Shown here piece by piece: positions 32,480-39,355 of a stretch of 39,355 nt of DNA (positions are counted from its first letter, which is position 1; each line of letters opens with the position of its first letter). The DNA is from Nesterenkonia massiliensis (lineage in GTDB: Bacteria > Actinomycetota > Actinomycetes > Actinomycetales > Micrococcaceae). The stretch spans positions 524,688 to 564,042 of the forward strand of contig NZ_HG005165.1 in NCBI RefSeq assembly GCF_000455245.1, given 5' to 3'. The translations under genes were made by a program, and so were the position numbers. The notes below the pieces were generated by a model. The model made no database searches and was not told the DNA's origin. It was given only the letters and a program-made list of their open reading frames with translations.

Positions 32480-33139
32480 ATGGGCGGTAGCTATGAAGTC
32501 ATCTGGACACGTGATGAATCCGAACGCCGGGGCACCCCGCTTCTGGTGCTGTTGCATGGATACGGGGCCAATGCCCAGGACCTCATGGGGCTGGTTCCGG
32601 GGCTCCCGGCTGAGTTCACTGTGGCCGCTGTGCAGGCCCCGGTGCCTATGGGCTACGGCTCCTACACCTGGTTCGAGCTCGACGTCGAGCGCTTGGCCTA
32701 CTCCTCCCAGGCGGCCCGGCAGGCGGTTGAGGACCTCTGGGAATGGTTGGCGGAGGTCAAGGAGCAGCATTCCTCAGTGACTCTGCTGGGTTTCTCCATG
32801 GGGATGGCGATGGCCACCTCGCTGCTGCGCACCCGTCCCGATCAGTTTGCCGCAGTGGTCGGGCTCTCCGGCTTTGCCGTGGACCCCGAGCGCGGTGAGG
32901 GGCTTGAAGGATACTTCGACGACGACGCGCTGGCAGCCCAGCAGGTGCCTTTCTTCTGGGGACGGGATCAGCAGGACCCGGTCATACCGGCTGAGCAGAT
33001 CGACTACACGCATAGCTGGGCCACCGGCACGGTGAAGTTGACCAAAGTCCTCTACGCCGGGGCAGGGCACGGGATCGTCCCGCAGGAAGTCAGTCATATC
33101 AATGAGTTCCTGAAGATGACTGTGCTGCGCCGGGGTTAG
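32480..33139 (+). CDS. Alpha/beta hydrolase, carboxylesterase/phospholipase family
   Basis: 219 residues; an in-frame ATG three codons upstream (32471) is also possible. LLHGYGANAQDLMGL is the oxyanion-hole region, the nucleophile is Ser106 in GFSMG, the acid Asp166 lies in QQDPVIPAEQ and the base is His197 in GAGHGI, the pattern of the abhydrolase_2 family. These small soluble enzymes hydrolyse short-chain esters or lysophospholipids. It lies divergent from the GDSL esterase and convergent with metX. Confidence 0.9.
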   Translation: MGGSYEVIWTRDESERRGTPLLVLLHGYGANAQDLMGLVPGLPAEFTVAAVQAPVPMGYGSYTWFELDVERLAYSSQAARQAVEDLWEWLAEVKEQHSSVTLLGFSMGMAMATSLLRTRPDQFAAVVGLSGFAVDPERGEGLEGYFDDDALAAQQVPFFWGRDQQDPVIPAEQIDYTHSWATGTVKLTKVLYAGAGHGIVPQEVSHINEFLKMTVLRRG

Positions 33140-33144
33140 CTCTA

Positions 33145-33177
33145 GACCTGGTTCGGCAGTCCTGCGAACTACAGGTC
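33145..33177. terminator. Hairpin between convergent carboxylesterase and metX
   Basis: GACCTG (33145-33150) plus GTTCG (33151-33155) pair with CGAAC (33164-33168) and CAGGTC (33172-33177), leaving an eight-base loop (33156-33163) and a small bulge. It overlaps the metX stop codon and starts six bases after the esterase stop. Confidence 0.65.
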
Positions 33178-34329
33178 CAGGGTCTGCTGCATCGCCGTGG
33201 CAAGCTGTTCGGCGCTGGTGAGGAAACCGTCGTGGCCGATCGGCGAGGTGATCAGGTGGACCCGGTGTTGTCCTGGGATAGCATCGGCGATCTCTTGGGA
33301 CTGTTCGGGATAGAACAGCCGGTCGGTGTCCACAGCAGCTAAGAACGGCACTGCGCTGACCCTGCTCAGGGCTGCCTGCACGCCTCCGCGGCCACGCCCG
33401 ACGTCGTGACTCATCAGCGCTTCGGCCAGCACCAGGTAAGCGTTGGGATCAAACCGGCTGATGAGTTTATTGGCTTGGTGGTCCAGATAGGACTCCACCT
33501 GGTAGCGGCCCTGCCGCTGAGCAGTAGGAGAGCTCAGCGGCTGCTCGTCGCCCTGCGGAGCGCGACCGAAGCGCAATTGCAGCTCGGCCTCAGTGCGGTA
33601 GGTGATATGCGCGATGCGTCGAGCAATGCCCAGTCCAGCATGGGGACGCGGCCCGGAGTAATAATCTCCGCCGCTGAAATTCGGGTCATTGCGGATAGCG
33701 GCCACCTGGGCTTGGCCGAAAGCGATCTGCTCGGCGGTGGAGGCCGCCCCACAGGCGAAGACCGCCAGCCCCTCCACCAGCTCAGGATATGTCGCAGCCC
33801 ATTCCAGGGCCCGAGCTCCGCCCATGGATCCGCCGACCACGGTGTGCAGGCGCCTGACTCCGAGCTGCTGCAGCAGCCGATGCTCCAGGTGCACTGAATC
33901 CCGGATAGTCACATACGGAAAACGTGAGCCCCAGGGCACCCCCTCAGGATCCAGGGAGGCGGGACCGGTGGAGCCATAGCAGCCCCCGACCATAGCCGGG
34001 GCGATCACAAACCACTTGGAGGTATCGATCGGTCGCCCCGGACCCAGCAGGCCCTCCCACCAGCCGAAGCTGGGGTCACGGTCGGTGGCCGCTACATGGG
34101 AGTCTCCGGTCAGCGCATGGGCCACCAGGATGGCGTTGTCGCCAGCCGCGTTGAGGCTCCCCCAGGTCTCGTAGGCAATGGTGACGGCGGGGAGCCGCCC
34201 GCCGGTCTCGAACGTGTAGGCACCGACTTCTGCTGTGCGCAGGGCACCGGCTGGCCGAGTGCCGAAGTCATTGCTGCTGCCTGCGTTCAGCCCGCCGGGC
34301 TGGCTCAGCACCGTCACACCGTGGGACAT
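33169..34329 (-). CDS. metX: Homoserine O-acetyltransferase
   Basis: 386 residues from ATG 34329 (the frame is open further but lacks other support). It transfers acetyl from acetyl-CoA to homoserine, the first committed step of methionine synthesis. The alpha/beta-hydrolase nucleophile is Ser168 in VGGSMGG, with Asp336 in DTDRLFYP and His366 in GHDGFL. NAILVAHALTGDSH and GGCYGSTGP are standard. It starts seven bases after the metY stop, without a strong ribosome site, so it is coupled to metY and comes under the same riboswitch. Confidence 0.95.
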   Translation of the reverse strand: MSHGVTVLSQPGGLNAGSSNDFGTRPAGALRTAEVGAYTFETGGRLPAVTIAYETWGSLNAAGDNAILVAHALTGDSHVAATDRDPSFGWWEGLLGPGRPIDTSKWFVIAPAMVGGCYGSTGPASLDPEGVPWGSRFPYVTIRDSVHLEHRLLQQLGVRRLHTVVGGSMGGARALEWAATYPELVEGLAVFACGAASTAEQIAFGQAQVAAIRNDPNFSGGDYYSGPRPHAGLGIARRIAHITYRTEAELQLRFGRAPQGDEQPLSSPTAQRQGRYQVESYLDHQANKLISRFDPNAYLVLAEALMSHDVGRGRGGVQAALSRVSAVPFLAAVDTDRLFYPEQSQEIADAIPGQHRVHLITSPIGHDGFLTSAEQLATAMQQTLDL

Positions 34330-34336
34330 TCGTGGA

Positions 34337-35704
34337 TCAGCCCGCTGCCTTCTGGTCCAGGGTGTCCAGTGCCTGCTGGAGGTCGGCCAGAATGTCATCG
34401 ATGTGCTCCAGGCCCACCGACAACCTCACCAGGCCAGGCTTGATGCCTGCAGCACGCTGTTCTGCTTCACCCAGTTGCCGATGCGTGGTGGTGGCCGGGT
34501 GGATGGCCAGCGAACGCACGTCACCGACGTTGGCGACCAGTGAATGCAGTACCAGTGCATCGACCACCTGCTGTCCCGCTCGAGCCTGGGCGCTGTGATC
34601 TCCTGCTGCATCGATCTCGAACGCCAGAACTGCACCCACGCCCTTGGGCAGGTACTTCTGCGCCCGCTCGTAGCAGGGGCTGGAGGGCAGGCCTGAGTAG
34701 TACACCCGGCGGACAGCGGGGTGTTGCTGAAGAAACTCCGCCACAGCCTGGGCGTTCTGGACATGACGCTCAACGCGCAGGCTCAGTGTCTCCAAGCCCA
34801 GGTTGATCTCGAAAGCGTTATGGGGTGAGAGCGAGGGGCCGAGGTCGCGCAGCAGCTGCACCCGGGCCTTCAGGATGTAGGAGAGGTTGACTCCGAAGAT
34901 GCCCTCCGGTCCTAAGTCTCGGCCGAAGACAAGTCCGTGGTAGCTCTCATCCGGCTGGTTGAAGCCCGGGAAGCGCTCGGGGTAGCGGCTGTAGTCGAAG
35001 TTTCCGGAGTCCACGATCACCCCGGCGATGGCCGTGCCGTGCCCCCCGAGGAACTTCGTGGCTGAGTGCACCACCACGTCGGCGCCGTATTCGATAGGAC
35101 GCAGCAGATACGGGGTGGGCAGGGTGTTATCCACTACCAACGGGGCCCCGAATTCATGCGCCAGACCAGCGACACCTTCTAGGTCGAGCACATCTCCGCG
35201 CGGGTTGGCCACGGTTTCGGCGAAGAACGCGACAGTATTGCCTTTGATCTCAGCGCGCCAGGACTCCAAGTCATCGGGATCCTCCACAAAACTGACTTCC
35301 ACGCCGAACTTGGGCAGCGTGTGCTTGAAGAGATTCTGCGTGCCGCCGTAGAGAGTCGGTGAGGCGACGATATGGCTTCCGGCTTCAGCGATATTCAGCA
35401 GCGCCAGTGAGGTGGCGGCCTGTCCCGAGCCCACAGCCAAGGCGCCGACGCCGCCCTCTAGGGCTGCGATCTTGTTCTCCACCGCTTCTACCGTCGGATT
35501 GCCGATCCGCGTGTAGATCGGGGCGATCTCCTCCAGCCCGAAGCGCTTGGCAGCAGCGTCAGTGCTGGGGAAGACGAAGCTGGTGGTCTGCTGAATCGGC
35601 AGGGCACGGGCACCGCTGGCGGGATCCGGGGCGACACCGGCATGGATCTGCCGGGTCTCGAATTTGGCGGTTTCCGGGGAAAAAGTGGGGGTGTTCTCAG
35701 ACAT
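34337..35704 (-). CDS. metY: O-acetylhomoserine sulfhydrylase (PLP-dependent)
   Basis: 455 residues. It joins sulfide to O-acetylhomoserine to give homocysteine. The PLP lysine is Lys217 in SATKFLGGHG; YTRIGNPTVEAVE and SPTLYGGTQNLF are standard. ATG 35704 has AGGAG eight bases upstream, preceded by a SAM-IV riboswitch. First gene of metY-metX, which together let the cell assimilate sulfide into methionine when SAM is low. Confidence 0.96.
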   Translation of the reverse strand: MSENTPTFSPETAKFETRQIHAGVAPDPASGARALPIQQTTSFVFPSTDAAAKRFGLEEIAPIYTRIGNPTVEAVENKIAALEGGVGALAVGSGQAATSLALLNIAEAGSHIVASPTLYGGTQNLFKHTLPKFGVEVSFVEDPDDLESWRAEIKGNTVAFFAETVANPRGDVLDLEGVAGLAHEFGAPLVVDNTLPTPYLLRPIEYGADVVVHSATKFLGGHGTAIAGVIVDSGNFDYSRYPERFPGFNQPDESYHGLVFGRDLGPEGIFGVNLSYILKARVQLLRDLGPSLSPHNAFEINLGLETLSLRVERHVQNAQAVAEFLQQHPAVRRVYYSGLPSSPCYERAQKYLPKGVGAVLAFEIDAAGDHSAQARAGQQVVDALVLHSLVANVGDVRSLAIHPATTTHRQLGEAEQRAAGIKPGLVRLSVGLEHIDDILADLQQALDTLDQKAAG

Positions 35705-35735
35705 AGAGATGTCTCCTCATGACTCGCGCTTGCCT

Positions 35736-35753
35736 CAGCGCGGTTCTGCGCTG
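35736..35753 (-). promoter_or_regulatory. Hairpin between the riboswitch and metY
   Basis: CAGCGC-GGTTCT-GCGCTG, a six-base-pair stem, lies directly after the aptamer and ahead of the ribosome site. It is probably part of the expression platform; no T run follows, which favours control of translation over termination. Confidence 0.45.
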
Positions 35754-35838
35754 CGACCTGGTCGTCACCCGGGGCACCCCACCGCGAAGGAGGGTTGCCG
35801 GCCAGCAAACCGGGGTTTTGCGCTGGCACTCTTGACCG
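35754..35838 (-). promoter_or_regulatory. SAM-IV type riboswitch aptamer in the metY leader
   Basis: On the minus strand the leader contains GGTCAAGAGTGCCAGCG, then GCTGGCCGGCAACCCTCC, then GCGGTGGGGTGCCCCGGGTG and the closing ACGACC, which matches the actinobacterial SAM-IV motif as I recall it, including the closing stem GGTC with GACC and the conserved CCGGCAACC core. Binding of S-adenosylmethionine would shut off metY-metX. Confidence 0.85.
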
Positions 35839-35856
35839 TGGCTATAAGTGAAGCCC

Positions 35857-35878
35857 ACTTGCGGCACGGGCCGCAAGT
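35857..35878. terminator. Perfect 9-bp inverted repeat between gluQ and the metY leader
   Basis: ACTTGCGGC (35857-35865), a four-base loop and GCCGCAAGT (35870-35878) form a stable stem. It lies 18 bases after the gluQ stop in the direction of gluQ, so it may terminate that gene, but no T run follows. It also lies just upstream of the presumed metY promoter and could be an operator. Confidence 0.6.
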
Positions 35879-35885
35879 CAGGATG

Positions 35886-35895
35886 AAACGTTTCG
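35886..35895. promoter_or_regulatory. 10-bp perfect palindrome abutting the gluQ stop
   Basis: GAAACGTTTC at 35886-35895 is a perfect palindrome adjoining the gluQ stop codon. It may be a regulator site for metY, or chance. Confidence 0.3.
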
Positions 35896-36822
35896 CTATA
35901 TGGACTCACTTGGGCCGCGTTTTTGCGATGCGGGGCTAAACACCCATGGCTGCTTCGGCAGTCGAGAGGGATCAAAAGTCTTCACAGACTGTTCCAAAGG
36001 ACCACGGGGCAGCCCCAGCGAGGCTAGGAGCTCATCGCGGACTTGTTCCGGGCTTCGTCCCAACTCACTCAGCTGCCCCAGAGTCACCGCGCCGTCGCGC
36101 TTGGCCAGCCGCTGACCCTGCCGGTTGAGCACCAGCGGAACATGGGCATATTGCACCGACTCAGCGGCCCGTTGCCCGTAGAGCAGGCCGCGCAGATACA
36201 CCTGCCGCGGGGTGGAGCTGGCCAGGTCATCTCCGCGCACCACTTGGTCCACACCGGTTAAATGATCGTCCACCACGACGGCGAGGTTATATGCGGCAGT
36301 GCCGTCATTGCGCACCAGCACCAGATCATCCACAAGTCCGGTAACCTCGCCAAGCAGCAGGTCAGCCACCCGGTACTCGCCGGCTTCAGCCTTCAGCCGC
36401 AGCGCCGGAGGCCGCTGCCGGCGGCGCTGGCGACGTTCTGCATCGCCGAGATCTCGGCAGGTGCCGGGATAAGCCCCGGGCGGTGCGTGCGGCGCCCGGG
36501 GCGCGTCCTGGATTTCGCGGCGGGTACAGAAGCACTCGTAGACCAGACCGGCCTCGCGCAGCTGGCCCACGGCGGCCCCGTAATGGCGCTGCCGCTGGGA
36601 CTGCCACAGTGGCTCGCCGCTGAAGGTGATGCCAATTGCCCTCAGGTCCTTGAACTGACGCTCGGCGGAACCGGGGATGGTCCGGCCGGCGTCCAGATCT
36701 TCAAAGCGCAGCAGCAGCGGACGGCCGGTTGAAGCGGCAAAGAGCCAGGACAACAGGGCGGTGCGCAGGTTCCCCAGGTGCAGGTCCCCTGAGGGGCTGG
36801 GGGCGTAGCGACCGGCGGACAT
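35896..36822 (-). CDS. gluQ: Glutamyl-Q tRNA(Asp) synthetase
   Basis: 308 residues, the short GluRS-like form without an anticodon-binding domain. The HIGH-type motif is SPSGDLHLGNLRTAL, the KMSKS-type motif is RLAKRDG (238-244), and the zinc site is Cys97, Cys99, Tyr118 and Cys122 (FCTRREI, YPGTCR), all typical of GluQ-RS. It activates glutamate and attaches it to queuosine at position 34 of tRNA-Asp. ATG 36822 has TAGGAT six bases upstream. Confidence 0.93.
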   Translation of the reverse strand: MSAGRYAPSPSGDLHLGNLRTALLSWLFAASTGRPLLLRFEDLDAGRTIPGSAERQFKDLRAIGITFSGEPLWQSQRQRHYGAAVGQLREAGLVYECFCTRREIQDAPRAPHAPPGAYPGTCRDLGDAERRQRRRQRPPALRLKAEAGEYRVADLLLGEVTGLVDDLVLVRNDGTAAYNLAVVVDDHLTGVDQVVRGDDLASSTPRQVYLRGLLYGQRAAESVQYAHVPLVLNRQGQRLAKRDGAVTLGQLSELGRSPEQVRDELLASLGLPRGPLEQSVKTFDPSRLPKQPWVFSPASQKRGPSESI

Positions 36823-36828
36823 GATGCC

Positions 36829-36834
36829 ATCCTA
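36829..36834 (-). promoter_or_regulatory. -10 element for leaderless gluQ
   Basis: TAGGAT on the minus strand, then GGCATC, then ATG 36822; a TATAGG just ahead overlaps it. No ribosome site. Confidence 0.45.
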
Positions 36835-36881
36835 TAGAGCCGCCTAAATGTGCTTGACATCACATTTTCAGGGTGCTTGAG

Positions 36882-36909
36882 TTGACTTACTGACCAATCG
36901 GTCTGGAAT
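36882..36909 (+). promoter_or_regulatory. Promoter with TetR-type operator before paaI
   Basis: A -35 TTGACT (36882-36887) and a weak -10 TGGAAT (36904-36909) enclose the inverted repeat GACC-AATC-GGTC (36892-36903). A repressor bound there would block RNA polymerase. The ACCNNNNGGT-type core recalls operators of PaaR-like TetR repressors of phenylacetate genes. Confidence 0.45.
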
Positions 36910-36927
36910 TGATGCAAGGAGCCCCGG

Positions 36928-37506
36928 ATGCCTGCACCCAGCACTGCCACCCCAGCCACCGCTGAGGACACTGTTGAGCACACTGCTGAGCACACTGCCC
37001 AGAAAGCCGGCAATGGTGTGCCCATGCCCGCAGACGGCCCCCGGCATAGGATGCTTGAGACTGACTCCTGCACCCGCTGGCTCGGTGGAGAGGTTCTGCT
37101 GGCCGAGCCTGGGCACGCCAAGCTGCGTATGCGCGTGCGGGAAGAGATGACCAATGGGTTCAAAATCGCCCACGGCGGCATGATCTTCACCTTGGCTGAT
37201 ACCTGTTTCGCCATGGCCTGCAACCATCCCGACGGCGATGACGGCACGATCACCGTGGCCTCCGGGCCGGTACACCTGACATCCGACGGGCAGGTCATGC
37301 GAACTCGGGACCGGCCTGACAGAGAGCCTGGGGTCAGAGACTGCCCAGGACATCCGCGGCTGCGGCATCGGCGTCGGCGAGGCTTCGTGCTGTGGTGGCG
37401 GGGTCCCCGCCCGCCTCGGCCGCGATCGCGGTGCCCCACTGCGCTGAGCTCAGTTGCAGTCCCAGCGCGTAGAGGCCTTCACTGGGTCGGCCGTCCGCGC
37501 CGATGA
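36928..37506 (+). pseudogene. paaI: Truncated PaaI-type hotdog thioesterase
   Basis: AAGGAG lies seven bases before ATG 36928, and residues 1-112 read as a normal PaaI start: MLETDSCTRWLGGEVLL, then NGFKIAHGGMIFTLADTCFAMACN with the hotdog HGG motif and catalytic Asp, and TITVASGPVHL. After about 37270 similarity stops and the frame continues as Arg/Pro-rich residues through the 3' end of the gene on the other strand to a stop at 37506. The last third of the thioesterase fold (the final strands) is missing. PaaI hydrolyses CoA esters of the phenylacetate pathway; no other paa gene is present. N-terminal residues contain a VEHTAEHTA repeat. Likely a deletion relic. Confidence 0.75.
36961..36996. 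repeat. Three 12-bp tandem repeats in paaI
   Basis: GCTGAGGACACT, GTTGAGCACACT and GCTGAGCACACT follow each other and encode AEDT-VEHT-AEHT-like units near the N-terminus. Confidence 0.8.
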
Positions 37507-39109
37507 GCTGGTGCGGCTGGTCAGTCACATCAAAGCCCTTGCCTGGGCGCGGGCCGTCGTCGCCGGTGGAGGTGATATGGGCTTGGCCGGGTCGGGCCAA
37601 TCCTTCCTCGAACAGCTGGTGGATCAGCAGAGAATCTGCCACCGACACCCGGTTGGGCGGCATCATCGCTTCCAGCAGCCAAGCTGCCCGGTAGGGCTCC
37701 CCCTGGACGTGCGGGGAGTCTGCGGCGAAGCAGCTGGCCTCCTCATCCACGGTGAATGCCGGATGTGGACCGAGGAATTCAACAATGCCAGCTCGCGCCA
37801 GGGCTGCCAGCTCCTCGATGCGCTGCACCGGTGGCCCGCTGGCCAACCCTTCCACGAGGGACTCGAACCAGGCCTCCACCTGGGTGATACGGCTTAGCGG
37901 GTCGATGTGCCCTGCGGTGATAAGCGCTTTGAGCTGCAGTCTGGCGGCGTGCATGGCGTTGAGCGCCATTTTCTCCGGACTTCCGGTCCCTGCAGCTGAG
38001 GCTGCAGCATCCTCCTGGAGCCAGCCCAGCATGGCTTGTTGGTACTCGGCACTGCTGCTGAAGCTGCTGGTGTCGAAGGGTCGGGCATAGCTGCGGATAT
38101 CGAAGCGCGGGGCGCCATCACCGGCTATGCGCCTGTAGGTGTCCTGCACATCAGCTTCAATAAGTGGCCACAGGTATTCAGCGAAGTCGAGCGGGCCGTG
38201 GACTTCCATCAGGCGTGCCACCGCATCCTTGGTGAAGTGCCGCAGCTGGATTCCTTCAGGCACGAATCCTGCGGCGGCAGTCTTGGCTCGGTAGGGAGTA
38301 CCGCGCCGCGAGCCTGCCACCAGTTTCGGTTCGGTCCCACTGGGCTGGTAGCGGAGCTTCTGTCCGGCTGGAGCATCTGGAACCGGTTCGAAACGACCAC
38401 CGCGCCCCTGACTCACCTGAATCATCAGGTCAAAGAAGTTCAACCCCATTCCGCGGACCAGCACGGTCTGCTCGGCGTCGATGGCGCTGTAGTCCACATC
38501 AGTGGGGATTGATGGCGGAATGTAGTGCAGATTCAGGCGCTCCGCGGCTTCCTGGAACTCCTGCGCCGCGCCGGTAAGCCGCGCCGGAATATGCCCGAGG
38601 CACAGCACTGCGGCGTGAACCTCGTGCCGCGCGCCGTTCTGGAGCTGCAGTTGATAGCCCCCGGCCGCCCGCTGGAGCCCGGTGGCGTAGCTGAAGATGG
38701 GTTCGACGACGACGCCGCGGTTCCGCAGTTGCTGCACCACCGCCTCATGCAGCCATGTCAGATAGTTGCCGTAATCCCGGCGTGCCGGATAGTCGGTGGT
38801 CTCTGCATCCCCGCGCCACTGCGCGAAGCTGCGCGAGACGGAGGAGGGACGCAGCTGCTCTTGGGTGCTGCCGACGGGCGCGGCGGTGGGGAAGCTGGCC
38901 GGAGTGTTCATCAGGTAGAGGTCTGATTGCTCGGGGTTCCAGACTCGTCCTGGTCCATGCGGTGCGGGGTCCACCACCAACACGCGCAGTTGCGCAGCGG
39001 AGGCGACGTCGTCGTTGTTCTCCAGGTGTGCCAGCAGGCGTTCCAGGAATGATGTGCCGCGAGGCCCGGCACCGATGACGGTGAGGACAAATTCCTGCTG
39101 GTTGCTCAT
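37334..39109 (-). CDS. FAD/NAD(P)-binding protein (NAD_binding_9 family)
   Basis: 591 residues. ATG 39109 begins MSNQQEFVLTVIGAGPRGTSFLERL, a Rossmann G-x-G-P-x-G dinucleotide site in the first 20 residues; ADPAPHGPGRVW-type sequence follows the first strand. The length and the late segments LRHFTKDAVARLMEVHG and LYALGLQLSSAQWGTAIAAEAG match the FAD-NAD(P)-binding family related to lysine/ornithine monooxygenases, but no reaction is established. TAGGGT lies seven bases upstream, suggesting a leaderless message; no ribosome site. Its 3' end is overlapped by the tail of the broken paaI frame. Confidence 0.8.
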   Translation of the reverse strand: MSNQQEFVLTVIGAGPRGTSFLERLLAHLENNDDVASAAQLRVLVVDPAPHGPGRVWNPEQSDLYLMNTPASFPTAAPVGSTQEQLRPSSVSRSFAQWRGDAETTDYPARRDYGNYLTWLHEAVVQQLRNRGVVVEPIFSYATGLQRAAGGYQLQLQNGARHEVHAAVLCLGHIPARLTGAAQEFQEAAERLNLHYIPPSIPTDVDYSAIDAEQTVLVRGMGLNFFDLMIQVSQGRGGRFEPVPDAPAGQKLRYQPSGTEPKLVAGSRRGTPYRAKTAAAGFVPEGIQLRHFTKDAVARLMEVHGPLDFAEYLWPLIEADVQDTYRRIAGDGAPRFDIRSYARPFDTSSFSSSAEYQQAMLGWLQEDAAASAAGTGSPEKMALNAMHAARLQLKALITAGHIDPLSRITQVEAWFESLVEGLASGPPVQRIEELAALARAGIVEFLGPHPAFTVDEEASCFAADSPHVQGEPYRAAWLLEAMMPPNRVSVADSLLIHQLFEEGLARPGQAHITSTGDDGPRPGKGFDVTDQPHQLIGADGRPSEGLYALGLQLSSAQWGTAIAAEAGGDPATTARSLADADAAAADVLGSL

Positions 39110-39116
39110 AGGAAAG

Positions 39117-39122
39117 ACCCTA
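39117..39122 (-). promoter_or_regulatory. -10 element for the leaderless FAD-binding protein gene
   Basis: TAGGGT on the minus strand, seven bases, then ATG 39109. No -35 match. Confidence 0.4.
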
Positions 39123-39145
39123 CCGGGATCAGCGCGGGTCATATT

Positions 39146-39175
39146 TTGCTCTCAGACACGTTGGGCGGCTACCCT
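39146..39175 (+). promoter_or_regulatory. Possible promoter of tRNA-Ser
   Basis: TTGCTC (39146-39151), 18 bases, then TACCCT (39170-39175), about 40 bases before the tRNA. Weak match. Confidence 0.4.
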
Positions 39176-39216
39176 AGACAGGCGCGTCTTGAGCGGTTTC
39201 CGTTCATGAGGCGCAC

Positions 39217-39305
39217 GGAGGCGTGCCGGAGCGGCCGAACGGACTTCACTGCTAATGAAGGATCCCTTTAAACGGGGATCGGGGGTTCAAATCCCCCCGC
39301 CTCCG
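39217..39305 (+). tRNA. tRNA-Ser (anticodon GCU)
   Basis: Acceptor stem GGAGGCG (39217-39223) pairs with CGCCTCC (39298-39304), followed by discriminator G at 39305. The anticodon stem is CTTCA/TGAAG around a loop with GCT at 39251-39253, which reads AGC and AGU. A long variable arm (GGATCCC through GGGATC) is the mark of class II tRNAs, and the T arm is GGGGG-TTCAAAT-CCCCC. No CCA is encoded. Confidence 0.97.
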
Positions 39306-39310
39306 CGTTT

Positions 39311-39355
39311 ACCCCCGTCTGACTAGGAGTTTTCCTAAATCAGGCGGGGGTTTTA
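39311..39355 (+). terminator. Rho-independent terminator after tRNA-Ser
   Basis: ACCCCCGTCTGA (39311-39322) pairs with TCAGGCGGGGGT (39340-39351) through one G-T pair; inside, TAGGA and TCCTA extend the stem. A T run (TTTT) follows at the window edge. Confidence 0.9.

Noticed and set aside
1-39355. Mobile elements, CRISPR array or prophage
   Set aside because: No transposase, integrase, phage gene or regularly spaced repeats were seen; the only tandem repeats are short and inside or at the ends of genes.

Overview
The window is about 62% GC, densely coded on both strands, and reads as chromosome of an actinobacterium, most likely a member of the Micrococcaceae (Nesterenkonia- or Arthrobacter-like). 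The grounds are gene order (a DivIVA-like gene, DUF3117, an O-methyltransferase, tatB and mrp, in the same order as Mycobacterium tuberculosis Rv1209-Rv1229), a SAM-IV type riboswitch before metY, single-chain glycyl-tRNA synthetase, GTG starts, and many gene starts of the leaderless type. No plasmid, phage, insertion sequence or CRISPR was seen, and no gene-free stretch exceeds 300 bases.

Layout. 1-6.7 kb: the 3' end of mrp; a three-gene TAXI-TRAP transport operon (solute-binding lipoprotein, DUF1850 protein, fused permease); convergent tatB and an RseB-like membrane protein; a divergent O-methyltransferase; DUF3117; a DivIVA-motif membrane protein. The sigma factor gene sigE that normally sits beside the methyltransferase is absent. 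6.7-10.4 kb: a class III sirtuin, a DUF4870 membrane protein with a small lipoprotein, and a DrrAB-type ABC exporter. 10.4-24.6 kb: housekeeping genes, namely prolyl oligopeptidase, PEP carboxylase, DNA primase, a YbaK-type deacylase, dGTPase, tRNA-dihydrouridine synthase, a double-GNAT protein, glycyl-tRNA synthetase and a YdcZ-type transporter. 24.6-29.5 kb: an S4 RNA-binding protein, a three-gene glycosyltransferase operon (GT4, GT-B/MurG-like, and a GT2-GT4 fusion) and an unrecognised 55-residue protein. 29.6-31.5 kb: an allantoinase-like protein that has lost four of six metal ligands, overlapped by an IclR protein reduced to its DNA-binding domain. 31.5-36.8 kb: a GDSL esterase, a carboxylesterase, metY-metX behind the riboswitch, and glutamyl-Q-tRNA(Asp) synthetase. 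36.9-39.4 kb: a broken paaI thioesterase with its operator still in place, an FAD/NAD(P)-binding protein, and tRNA-Ser(GCU) with a strong terminator.

How the parts work together. The TRAP genes form one uptake system. metY and metX make homocysteine from homoserine under SAM control. GNAT, dus and dgt are translationally coupled. The three glycosyltransferase genes form one operon and probably build one unidentified glycan or glycoconjugate. The most unusual items are the glycosyltransferase operon, the degenerate amidohydrolase with its HTH-only regulator, the sigE-less tatB/RseB locus interrupted by a transporter, and a recurring TANNNT-N6/7-start arrangement before at least eleven genes, which implies widespread leaderless translation.
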